Below are positions 20,715 through 29,841 of a stretch of DNA of 64,000 nucleotides, in pieces; the first letter of the stretch is position 1, and each line of letters opens with the position of its first letter. Position numbers and translations under genes: made by a program. The stretch comes from Tolypocladium sp. Sup5 PDA-1. Its lineage: Eukaryota > Ascomycota > Sordariomycetes > Hypocreales > Ophiocordycipitaceae. Below the pieces are notes generated by a model. That model searched no databases. It was not told where the DNA came from and was given only the letters and a program-made list of their open reading frames with translations. The DNA is taken from the NCBI GenBank assembly GCA_000750105.3, contig JPHH03000055.1, positions 1 through 64,000 of the forward strand, in the 5' to 3' direction.

Positions 20715-23700
20715 CGCCGTCCAACTCTCCGTTTCTACCCCGACCGGCCAGGACTCCCATGCGTGGCCGGACCATGCAGGAGTCGCGCCTGTCCCTCAAG
20801 AGAGTCGTCGGCACGACGTGCCGCTCGCCGACGGGCTTCGACACCGTCAACTCGCTGTTTGCGTACATCGCGGGTGGCGCCGTCGTGGCGGTGGATGTCG
20901 AGGGCCAGCACTACTCACAACGATTCTTCCGCGCGCGCCCCACGGCCGTGCCCGTTTACTCCGTAACGACATCCCAGAACGCCCCTTCGACGCCAACGGC
21001 CACGACGCCAAAGGCCAACGACAGCCGGAATCGGGTGGCTCCCAACTTCCGAGAATCTCAGTACAGCCCCGCGGACTGGGCGGACTCCCCAGGATCAAAG
21101 ACGTGGACGAGCCGAGAACGGATCAAGGCGGCCACATGCCTTGCTCTGAGTCGGGATGGCAAATATCTGGCCGTGGGTGAGACTGGCTATGCTCCCCGGG
21201 TCCTGATCTTCAGCCTCCAGGATGCCTCGTCGGATACCCCGCTGGTGTCCATCAGCGAACACACGTTTGGTGTCAATGCCGTCGCATGGTCGCCCGACTC
21301 CAAGTATCTGGCATCCCTCGGTGCCGCCAACGACGGCTTTCTCTACGTCTGGAAGATCGACCCTCGCACCGGTGCGGCGAAGCTCTTCCAGCAAAACAGG
21401 TGTACGTCCTACATCAGGGATATGGTGTGGATGGGCAACAGCCTCATCACGCTCGGGCTCAGACATGTCAAGGTCTGGAAGATCGAGGAGGGCCCGACCA
21501 TCTCCCCGATGAAACAAAGGCTCTTGAATGAGTCCACTCCTACGACACCCATGGCGCAGAGACCCTTACCGGGCCGCAATATGCTCCTCGGCGACTTGCT
21601 GGAGGCGACCTTTACCTGCGCTGCTGTCGATGGCAAGAGGCTCATCATATGCACGGAAACGGGCGAGGTGTGCATCCTCGATGACGATGACAGGCAGATG
21701 AAGCTAGTAAAAGTCTTGAGCCTCGACTTTGCCATCACGACCATCACCATTCGCGGTAATGTTGCCTATGTCGGCGGCAAGGACGGCCATTTTGCGACGC
21801 TCGACGTGGAGGGGGTCATGGATGGCTGTGCACAGAGCATCTTGACCACCACGGAAGCGTCAGGGGGCATAGTCGCACTGGGGTTTCTGACAGACAAGCT
21901 GGTGACGATTGACTCGAGACAGTCCATCGACGTCTGGAATCCTGACTTTGTTCCTGGCCAGCAGGTCGAGGCCATTGCACATACCCCGATACCAGGGCAC
22001 GGGGAGCCGATTGCGGGCATCCACGCGCTTCGAAGACCCAACAAGACTAATGCTGCCTTTGTTACATGGTCGTACTCGGGCAATGTCACCTTCTGGGACA
22101 TGGAAGGCCAAATCAAGTCGTCAATCGAAGTCCCGATAGACGCTGCTGAGCCGGATGGCGAGTCGGAGCTGGTGAATCAGCTCACGTGTGCCCGAACCAC
22201 CAGAAACGGGAAGCTTCTGGTCACCGCTGATCGCCAGGGAATCTTAAAGGTAACGGATGTCGAGACGAAGGACTGTCTTCTGGACACCAAGGCGCATTCG
22301 TCCGACTGCATCTGCGTCAGCATCTTCGAGGAAGACTCGAAATTTGTCATGGCATGTTGTGGGAGAGACCGCACAGCACAGCTGTTTCACCGAAATTCGA
22401 GCGGAAACATTGAGCACTTTCAGACACTCGAGTTCGCCGCCAGGGTTGTCCAGGTGCTGGTCCCAACAGAGGACAAGGTTGTTACGTGCTCCTTGGATCG
22501 AACGCTGCAGGTCCACGATCTGGTATCGAAAGAAGGCGAGCCAGATGTTCTGGCGGCGATTCCTTCCAAAGTCATGTCGTTGAAAGCTTCGCCCACGTCC
22601 ATGGCCATGGGCCAGGATAACCGGACAATCTTCGTTTCCCTACTCGACCGATCTGTGTGCCAGTTTGATCTCACCACAGGACGACAGGTGTGCCACTTCA
22701 AATGCATGGATGAGGGCGGCGTCGAGTCTGCCGTCCTCGAATCTCTCTCGGTCGGGCAGTGGGTGCCCAAGGACCTTGACTTCTTGCTAGGTTCGTCGAA
22801 CACGGATAAGTCCGTGAGGATTTACGACGCCAACTCGGGCACGTTTCTGGATCGGGAGTGGGGTCACACGGAGGCCATCAATGGCGTCTGCTTGGTTGAT
22901 GACGACGATGGGACGAGGAAAATTGTGAGCGTTGGATCGGACGGGACCATCATGATATGGACGCTCGATCTGAATGACCCGTCACCGAGGTCGATGAGTA
23001 GGGATCCATCGCCGGTGAAGGAAGCCACCTTGGGTCGACCGACGCTCAGGAGAGTTCTGTCCAAAGCAGAGCTGGCCGAATTCCAGCGACCACTCGCGTC
23101 AGGAGGCCGTCGGTCCCCGCCACGGACACTACAGCGCCGATCATCCCGTCTGAACCTCGGGGCAGGTTCTACAAACACACGAACACCAACGGGGACTTTG
23201 CAAGCAAGTCCAAGCAACAGCACAATTATGGAGGATACGCCCTCGCGACGGCGTCCGTCTAACGGAAACCAGCCCGACAGTCCACCACCGAGCCCGAAAT
23301 CAAGAGTGACTAGGACTCCCTCTCTTCCGGCTCTGGGGATAACGGCCCGAAAGAAGTCGTCTACACCAAACCTCCGCGGGTTTGGTACATTGAACATGGC
23401 GACAGAACAAGCCTGTCGCACCTTGCGAGCGTACAGGAAGAAGCTCTCGTCCGCAGAACCCATCACTGCGGATGCATTGACGGAGCTGGACCATGAGCTG
23501 CGGCTCACCGCTGCGGCGCTCGGCGACCGAGCAATCAGAAGCAAAGCGATGAACGAAACGGTTCTGAGCGGGCTTCTGGACCAATACTCGGAGAGACTCG
23601 TCACACTACTCGACGAAAAGTTGCGGCTCACGAATCAGCCAAAGGAGCGCGACGATGGCAACTCGAGCGAAGAGCGCCGCCGCAGCTCGGCCGACACGTC

Positions 23701-23719
23701 GACCTCATCATCACCGTAA
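20678..23719 (+). CDS. WD40-repeat protein, MABP1/WDR62-like
   Basis: A single-exon protein of 1013 residues. Residues about 45-780 form two WD40 propellers, with blades such as VNAVAWSPDSKYLASLG, FLYVWKID, VKVWKIEE, CADRTAQLF-type repeats and KIVSVGSDGTIMIWTLDL near 740. The remainder is Ser/Pro-rich with Arg-Ser motifs, then a helical segment (TEQACRTLRAYRKKLSSAE) and a Ser-rich end. Two propellers followed by a long disordered tail match the MABP1/WDR62 scaffold family, which in animals binds MAPK and spindle components; the fungal role is not known to me. The start at 20678 has a strong context; another ATG 11 bases earlier is out of frame (see uORF). Confidence 0.8.
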   Translation: MASTPSNNRLKLTPSNSPFLPRPARTPMRGRTMQESRLSLKRVVGTTCRSPTGFDTVNSLFAYIAGGAVVAVDVEGQHYSQRFFRARPTAVPVYSVTTSQNAPSTPTATTPKANDSRNRVAPNFRESQYSPADWADSPGSKTWTSRERIKAATCLALSRDGKYLAVGETGYAPRVLIFSLQDASSDTPLVSISEHTFGVNAVAWSPDSKYLASLGAANDGFLYVWKIDPRTGAAKLFQQNRCTSYIRDMVWMGNSLITLGLRHVKVWKIEEGPTISPMKQRLLNESTPTTPMAQRPLPGRNMLLGDLLEATFTCAAVDGKRLIICTETGEVCILDDDDRQMKLVKVLSLDFAITTITIRGNVAYVGGKDGHFATLDVEGVMDGCAQSILTTTEASGGIVALGFLTDKLVTIDSRQSIDVWNPDFVPGQQVEAIAHTPIPGHGEPIAGIHALRRPNKTNAAFVTWSYSGNVTFWDMEGQIKSSIEVPIDAAEPDGESELVNQLTCARTTRNGKLLVTADRQGILKVTDVETKDCLLDTKAHSSDCICVSIFEEDSKFVMACCGRDRTAQLFHRNSSGNIEHFQTLEFAARVVQVLVPTEDKVVTCSLDRTLQVHDLVSKEGEPDVLAAIPSKVMSLKASPTSMAMGQDNRTIFVSLLDRSVCQFDLTTGRQVCHFKCMDEGGVESAVLESLSVGQWVPKDLDFLLGSSNTDKSVRIYDANSGTFLDREWGHTEAINGVCLVDDDDGTRKIVSVGSDGTIMIWTLDLNDPSPRSMSRDPSPVKEATLGRPTLRRVLSKAELAEFQRPLASGGRRSPPRTLQRRSSRLNLGAGSTNTRTPTGTLQASPSNSTIMEDTPSRRRPSNGNQPDSPPPSPKSRVTRTPSLPALGITARKKSSTPNLRGFGTLNMATEQACRTLRAYRKKLSSAEPITADALTELDHELRLTAAALGDRAIRSKAMNETVLSGLLDQYSERLVTLLDEKLRLTNQPKERDDGNSSEERRRSSADTSTSSSP

Positions 23720-24851
23720 CATTCATTTCGATTTCATGTGTTATTAGCCACGGACATTTGGCCGTGGGCCGGTCGTCCAACAGGGTTGGGCTGGGTTCAT
23801 GGAGTTACGGATTGTTTATTTATATGGGAAGGGCAGCTTCAGAAAGCTTGCCTCGGGGGAAAGGAGTGCGCTCGCAGAGCTATACTTTCGATATGATACC
23901 ACTGGGTCTGGAGTTTACGGTTAGCCACTTATACGTTTCGGATGGTGCTCAACGCGCCGCAAAGTGTTGCCTCTTCGGAGACTTTTTCATGCTATTCTTG
24001 ACTGCTCTCCCCGTCGCCGTGAATGTGTTTGGCGTGTTCAAGTTCGAAAGGTCTGCCGTATGCCAGCGCATACCGTGCCCGCTGGGAGCATACTCTCGTC
24101 TGTTACTGTGGTCGGCTTATACATGACGAGAATGAGATATAAGGTGGAGCACTGGGAAGAGGATTAAAAGTGGCTATGATATAATTGGTATAATGAAGTC
24201 TGCTACGGGTAATTAAAATTCTAACGAGAAAAAAGATAAAGAAGTAGAGGTTTAGGTTCATAGGAGGGACGTCCTTCTTTTATAGACAATTACATGGAGA
24301 CAAAGGAGCTATCAGAGACGTTTTTTATCTCCGTATAGCCTAGTTTTCGGTATCTCAGGAGCTTCAACCCGGTCTCAAGACGTCCCTTGCCACTGCCACG
24401 TGCACACGCATATCATGGTCGCTCAGGGGTGTCACGTGATTTAGCAACCTTCGGCGCCGTTGCCCAGCTTCTCCGTCGGGCTTGGAATTCTCCGGGCCCT
24501 CTTCACCTTCAAAAACCTCCGTCTCGCGCAACCTCCAAGGCTTCCGCCAATCACGTGATTTCTAGCCAGACGATCGCGAACAAGAAAAAAAAAACACCAC
24601 GGTGACGGCCACGAGAGCGCATCGACGAGAAGCCTCAATATCCACGACTCTCTTATGAAATTGCCGACAACAGAGCCATAAGAATCGGAGGCCCTGACCA
24701 CGGCTGCCAGGACGCGTCTGGAGGCCCCGGAATGACGTAGGGGACCGCGACAACTGACGAAAAACCGCGAGCAGCGCCCACCCTGGCGCCTCTTCATCTC
24801 CTTGCGACGCGCGAAGGTCCCCTCGGTCGCGGGCGAGGTGGACCGTGGGGC
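23720..24851. other. intergenic region with an AT-rich patch
   Basis: Between the WD40 and bromodomain genes, both plus strand. The stretch at about 24165-24360 is clearly AT-rich against GC-rich flanks and may be a decayed repeat. No gene is seen. Confidence 0.5.
24165..24360. repeat. AT-rich island, possible decayed repeat
   Basis: About 200 bases rich in TA, AATT and poly-A/T runs (TATGATATAATTGGTATAAT, GAGAAAAAAGATAAAG), unlike the surrounding GC-rich sequence. This could be a transposon remnant mutated by RIP or simply a promoter AT tract. No terminal repeats are evident. Confidence 0.35.
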
Positions 24852-27587
24852 ATGAATCAACCGGCAGCCTACACGCCCCTTGAGTCGCTGTTCCTATTCC
24901 AGTCGCTGCTGGCGCAAGGGGTCGACACGGGAGCGTTTGTTCGCATCTCGGAGCTTCTCAGGAACAATGCGCTCATCAAGGGCGGCGCCACGTACGACCC
25001 GGCGCGGCTGACGCCCGACGCGCTGCAGCAGCTGTTCCTGCTGCTGCTGCGGGAGGAGGTCAAGGGCGACGAGGCACGGCCGGACGGCACGGATGCGTCT
25101 ACGTCCCCAGGGTCGCGTAAGAGGAAGCTGGGGAGCCCGCCTCTTCCGTCGTTGAAGGACGCGTACGAGCACATCGAAAAGGTTCCTGCGCTGGTCGATC
25201 GACTATACTCCCGATACCGAGAACATGTCGTCAAGCAGATTCGAGAGGAGGAGCACAAGTTCGCGAGTGTGCAGAGGGACATCCAGATCCTCGAAAAGGC
25301 CGAAAAGGAGAGACTTGCGAAGGCCGCGAGCCAAAGCGGCGCGCCGGTACTCGCTCCTCGCGATGCAAAGACGGTCGCAGGATCGCATGCTCCCGGCGCG
25401 TCGCCGGTACCGACCCCAGGCCCAGCCGCTGGCATCAAGCGCGGACCAACTCCGAATACGCCAGTCTATCCGCCAAAGCCAGGGGCCTCAACCGCCGCGC
25501 ATCCCGCGGTTGCGCCGCCGAGCCATTTGCCAGCCGGAACGCCGCCTGTACGACCGTCACCTTCGCCCAAACCCGCGAAGGCGCCCGGTTCTGTCCTGCA
25601 GCCTCCAGCAGGCCTTCCTCAGGCTGCGTCGCGAGTACTTCAGCCGCCGGTCCAGCCGCCCAAGCCAGCCATCTCGCCTCGACCAGACGCAACGAACAAG
25701 CCCAAGGATGCCGCTGGACCGCCACAGGCACCAACAACACCGGCTGGGGCATTGAAGTGGGAAAAGCCGTATCAGCCTCCACAGGCTGGCCAGACGCCCG
25801 CCGCCGGACAGTTTCAACAGAACGTTCCGCCAAACGCCGCTGGCCTACCAAAGAGCCAACAGCCACAACAGTGGCAGCAACAGCAAGGCCAATACCCTGT
25901 ACAGACACCTGGTACGGGATCGCAGCCCCGGCCGCCTCCCGGCAAATCTGTATTGGTGCCTCAGACGACCGGTCAACTGGCAGCGCCGTTGCAACCTGGC
26001 CCTCCTCGCCCGACTGGAACGGCGACACCACCACAAGTTCGACCACCTTCGACAACACCTGTTCTTCCTCCTGGACGGCCGATCCAACCGCAGCAGCCTC
26101 AGCAAACCCAACAACAAGCTCCACGACCAATTGCTTCCGCACCCCCCGCGCCGCAAAAGGGTGCCGCGGCACCCATTGCAGCCCCTCAAAGATGGTCCCA
26201 GGCTCAGGTTGCTGCCCAGCAAGCCCAACGGGCTTCTCCATCCGCCTCTCCTGCACCTCTCGCCTCCCAGAAGGACAAGCCGTACACTTCGCCATATACT
26301 ACCCAACCTCCACGGCCTGCCATTCCTGAGCACATCATTCGGCAAGCTGCTGGGACACCTGCCGCCAGACGGCTCAGCCCTGTGCCGGCGCCGCAAACTC
26401 CCAGATCAACCACGCCTGCGGCCATTTCCAGAGGCTTTGGGACTAAGTGGGCGTCTCTCTCGACACCGTCAACCCCAGGTCCAATCGTGGCAGAGCCAGA
26501 AAGCCCAGCGTACGAGCCTGTCAGCCCGCCTCCACGGACTCCTTCGATTGCTTCAGATACAGCCAAGACTGGCACAAAGAGACCCATGCCCAGGCCCACA
26601 CCTCAAGGAGAGCTCACCGCATCCAGAACACGCGGTCGACCAGCTCGCAATGCTCGGTCGAGTGTTACGCCTTCTGTCAGTGGGGCTAGGAGAAGCCAGT
26701 CGGTGGCATCGCAGACGGACGAGCTGTCCATGGACTATTCTACGCTATCCACCAAGATTAAGAAAGAGGTCTTGACTCCTCGGCCGCACGATGACGCAGG
26801 CGACACGACGGCGGATGAGAGCGTGCATGGCCGGCCACATATGGCCACCCCTGGCAGTGTATCCTCACGGCTCGCTAAGCGAAAGCGACAAGAGACACCG
26901 CCGGAACCGCCAGTGCCTCCAAGCCACGTGCTGTGGACTCGAGGCTTCACCAAGGTGTCGTCTTCGGCGCTGGACCAGATCTCGAGCCACCGCGATGCCA
27001 ATATGTTTGCGACAGGGGTCCGTGAAAAGGATGCGCCCAATTATCGCCAGATTGTACTGCAGCCGCAGGATATAACATCGATACGCTCTGCGATCAAACA
27101 GGGCAACAAGGCTGCGGTTCAGGCCGCCAACAGCCTTCCTGGAGGTGATCCCGGCACGGCGAGCGTGTGGGTGCCGCTTTCCGAGGACCTCGTCCCGCCA
27201 AGGGGCATCATCAACAGTGCCCAGCTGGAGCGGGAACTCGTCCACATGTTCTGCAATGCCATCATGTACAATCCGGACCCGGACCGAGGCCCCGGCGCGA
27301 CGTTCGTGAAGCGCTCCCAGGACGAGGAGGAGGAGATTGTCGGCTACCACCTCGACGAAAACGGCGTGGTGAAGAACACGCGGAGCATGTTCGTCGAGGT
27401 CGAGAAGCTCCTGGGTGACCTACGCAGCGCGGAAAAGGAGCGCGGTGTGCCGCCGCTGTCGTCCACGCGCCAGGCCAGCGTGGCGACTCCGGCGGATGAT
27501 ACTGCCGAGGACGAGGATGAGTTGGCGGGGGATGGCGGCACGGCGGCTAGTATCGTGAAGAGGCGGCGCATCAGCACAAGAGGCTGA
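24852..27587 (+). CDS. bromodomain protein, BRD8/Bdc1-like (NuA4-type subunit)
   Basis: A single-exon protein of 911 residues. Residues 1-160 are helical (LESLFLFQSLLAQGVDTGAF..., then an acidic/basic coiled coil KQIREEEHKFASVQRDIQIL). Residues about 170-560 are a very Pro/Gln-rich linker. The C-terminal part, about 690-870, resembles a bromodomain: NYRQIVLQPQDITSIRSAIK corresponds to the ZA loop, and ELVHMFCNAIMYNPDPDRG holds the conserved NA..YN asparagine. N-terminal helices plus a C-terminal bromodomain-like fold fit Bdc1/BRD8 of the NuA4 histone acetyltransferase complex in the nucleus. That subunit assignment is by architecture and moderate; the bromodomain is more certain. Confidence 0.72.
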   Translation: MNQPAAYTPLESLFLFQSLLAQGVDTGAFVRISELLRNNALIKGGATYDPARLTPDALQQLFLLLLREEVKGDEARPDGTDASTSPGSRKRKLGSPPLPSLKDAYEHIEKVPALVDRLYSRYREHVVKQIREEEHKFASVQRDIQILEKAEKERLAKAASQSGAPVLAPRDAKTVAGSHAPGASPVPTPGPAAGIKRGPTPNTPVYPPKPGASTAAHPAVAPPSHLPAGTPPVRPSPSPKPAKAPGSVLQPPAGLPQAASRVLQPPVQPPKPAISPRPDATNKPKDAAGPPQAPTTPAGALKWEKPYQPPQAGQTPAAGQFQQNVPPNAAGLPKSQQPQQWQQQQGQYPVQTPGTGSQPRPPPGKSVLVPQTTGQLAAPLQPGPPRPTGTATPPQVRPPSTTPVLPPGRPIQPQQPQQTQQQAPRPIASAPPAPQKGAAAPIAAPQRWSQAQVAAQQAQRASPSASPAPLASQKDKPYTSPYTTQPPRPAIPEHIIRQAAGTPAARRLSPVPAPQTPRSTTPAAISRGFGTKWASLSTPSTPGPIVAEPESPAYEPVSPPPRTPSIASDTAKTGTKRPMPRPTPQGELTASRTRGRPARNARSSVTPSVSGARRSQSVASQTDELSMDYSTLSTKIKKEVLTPRPHDDAGDTTADESVHGRPHMATPGSVSSRLAKRKRQETPPEPPVPPSHVLWTRGFTKVSSSALDQISSHRDANMFATGVREKDAPNYRQIVLQPQDITSIRSAIKQGNKAAVQAANSLPGGDPGTASVWVPLSEDLVPPRGIINSAQLERELVHMFCNAIMYNPDPDRGPGATFVKRSQDEEEEIVGYHLDENGVVKNTRSMFVEVEKLLGDLRSAEKERGVPPLSSTRQASVATPADDTAEDEDELAGDGGTAASIVKRRRISTRG

Positions 27588-27892
27588 GCAGTTGCAGTCG
27601 AGACGAGCGGGCTTTGAAGGCTGGCGAGTGTTGGAACTACGGTGTACTTTTCGAGCCGTGGATAGCGTGCGAGTATGAAGCTATGCAAGAATAATATCAT
27701 TACCACACTTTGTAATTGTGTTTTGAACAATGGTATTTGTTGCGATATTGGTCTAATGCTGGCTGGAACATGCTTTATACAGAATCCTGAACGCCATCCT
27801 TGCCGTTTATCACGCCCGACGCCGTGGAGTCCAAATTGCAAACCCGCACTCTCCCTCCGTCCCTTTCTAATCATTACAACAAGTACCCCCTT
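27588..27892. other. convergent 3' gap
   Basis: 305 bases between the convergent bromodomain gene (+) and GPI3 (-). It should hold both polyadenylation regions. Nothing else is seen. Confidence 0.5.
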
Positions 27893-29431
27893 CTACTCCA
27901 GTTTCGTCACTCCATGAGACCCGCTGGACCGGTTACTCCGTCCCTCCTTCACGTCCTGGGGAAGCGTCTTGCGGGGCCAGTCTGGGCAAATATCGATGTT
28001 CTCGCGCGGGAACCACCACTCGAGCAAGAGGAAGAAGAGGTAGTCGATGACGACGCACAGGCAAAACAGCTTGCCGGCCCATATGCCGCAGCCGTAGTAG
28101 CGCTTGAGGCGGTCGATGAGGGCAAAGTTGCGGACGCGGCTGCCGTTGTAGCCGCCCGTGTCGAAGCCGTAAAACTCCTCCTCGGGGATGGTGCCGGTGA
28201 TGCCGTCGTAGACGCGCTCGGTGCGGAGGGCGACGTTGGCCCACGAGTACATCTTCTTGACCTGGTCGTGGAACTTGTCGGTGCGCACCTTTCCGGCGCG
28301 GACGGCGGTGATGGCCTTGCCGGTGGCGAGGACGAGGTCATCCTCCTCGGGCTTGGCAAAAGTGGTCATGTGGGAGGGGAGCACCTCGGGGATGCCGCCG
28401 ACCTGGGTGCAGACGACGTACAGGCCGCAGCTGGCTGCCTCTACTATGACAGTCCCGAAGGCCTCGGTCAGGGAGGGGTGGAGGTAGATGTGGCCGCGGA
28501 TCATGACGTCGCGGACGTCCTCGTGGCGGATGGGGCCGAGCATCTCGACGCGGTCCTGCAGGATGTTGGTCTCGATCATCTGCTCGAGGTCAATAGCCTT
28601 GGGGCCCGAGCCGGCGATGATGAAGCGCGTGTTGGGGTGGTTCTCGAGGATGCGGGGGATGGCGGCGGTGAGAAGGTCGGTGCCCTTGTTGTAGAAGAGG
28701 CGGGAGATGACGACGATGGTGATCATGTCGCTGGGGCCGAGGCGGTTGGGGGACGGTTCCGGGGCGAACCCGGTGCCCGGGGAGGCTGGGTAGTGCCGGG
28801 GCCGGAAGTTTTCGGCGACGACGGCGTTGGGGATGACGGAGACCATGAGGGGGTCCAGCGATGCGCGGAGGACGGTGTTTTCCTTGCTGGCAGCGGTGTT
28901 AGATGTCGTGTTCGTCATGCAAGCATCGCATCGTATGAGCAGCACTCACCACGTGTGGCTCACGCAGATGCTGTGGTCCACATCGCTCAGGCTAAACTTG
29001 AGCAGCTTGTTGGTCAAGATGCTCGCCGCGTCGGCGAACCCAAAGAGGGAGTGATCGGTAAAGACGGTGCGCAGGCCCATGGTCCTCGCGTGCAGGATGC
29101 CCTCGTGGCACAGGCTGCTCAGGCTGCCGTGGCCGTGGACAATCTCAATGCGCTCGCGGATGCAGATGTTGCGCAGCATGGGGAAGAAGGAGAAGACGGT
29201 GGGAAAGGTGGTGTGGCGGTAGACGACGAGGAAGGGCACGTGGTAGACCTTGAGGCCGTTGGTGAGGTAGCGCACGCCCTTGCGGTCATCGTGCGCGTGC
29301 GTGATGATGATGACCTTGTGCCCGCGGTCGATGAGCTTGCTCGAGAGCTGGTAGATGTGCGACTCGACGCCGCCGGGCTGCGGGAAGAAGAAGTCGCTGA
29401 CCATGGCGATGTTGTACGTGCGGCGCGTCAT
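27893..29431 (-). CDS. GPI3: GPI N-acetylglucosaminyltransferase catalytic subunit (PIG-A/Spt14)
   Basis: Transfers GlcNAc from UDP-GlcNAc to phosphatidylinositol, the first step of GPI-anchor synthesis at the ER. Predicted 491 residues: exon 29431-28950, intron 28949-28887 (63 nt, GTGAGT...CTAAC...CAG), exon 28886-27893. The N-terminus has MVSDFFFPQPGGVESHIYQL. The junction restores ICVSHTCKENTVLRASL, a family hallmark. The GT4 donor domain carries VISRLFYNKGTDLL, HPSLTEAFGTVIVEAASCGL and VGGIPEVLP. Near the C-terminus LFCLCVVIDYLFFLLLEWW is the single membrane anchor. The gene product supports GPI-anchored cell-surface proteins such as the GH72 enzyme encoded at 47.5 kb. It is divergent from DBP6. 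Confidence 0.95.
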
Positions 29432-29591
29432 CGCGGCGGGTTGGTGAGCGGTGCAGGGCCCGTGAGCGAGCGTCTAGACGGGCCGATTGCTGTTGCCGCA
29501 GCTGCGTGGGCGCAGTCCCCGCATCTCATCCACCGTGCTGTAAGTGTGAGGGTGAGATGCTGGTGGTGAGTCTCGTATATATGCCCGACGT

Positions 29592-29640
29592 GTACGAAGT
29601 ACGGACAGCCAAGGACGATGATGTACTCCGTACTTCGTAC
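29592..29640. repeat. 14-bp inverted repeat in the GPI3/DBP6 divergent promoter
   Basis: Arms GTACGAAGTACGGA (29592-29605) and TCCGTACTTCGTAC (29627-29640) are perfect reverse complements, separated by 21 bases. The pair lies in the 410-bp gap between the two divergent start codons. It is made of two copies of the dispersed motif in opposite orientation. Confidence 0.85.
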
Positions 29641-29841
29641 GAGGTGCCGACCGCGACCCTGCATGGGACAGGGGTTGGCTGATAAGGCTGGCGGTGGGGC
29701 GTGGCAGAACAGCGATAAGACCCGCGACCGCCTAAATTTTTGGAACCAGCTTCAGCCAGCATCAGCAACCGCAGTTCCCCTCCACCACACGCCGTTCCGG
29801 GACTCTCTTCCCACCGTGGGAGAGTAATTGGCCCAGAAACC

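Noticed and set aside
27800..29569. 589-codon plus-strand open frame
   Set aside because: Antisense to GPI3, whose protein, intron and motifs are clear. The long antisense frame follows from GC-rich third codon positions.
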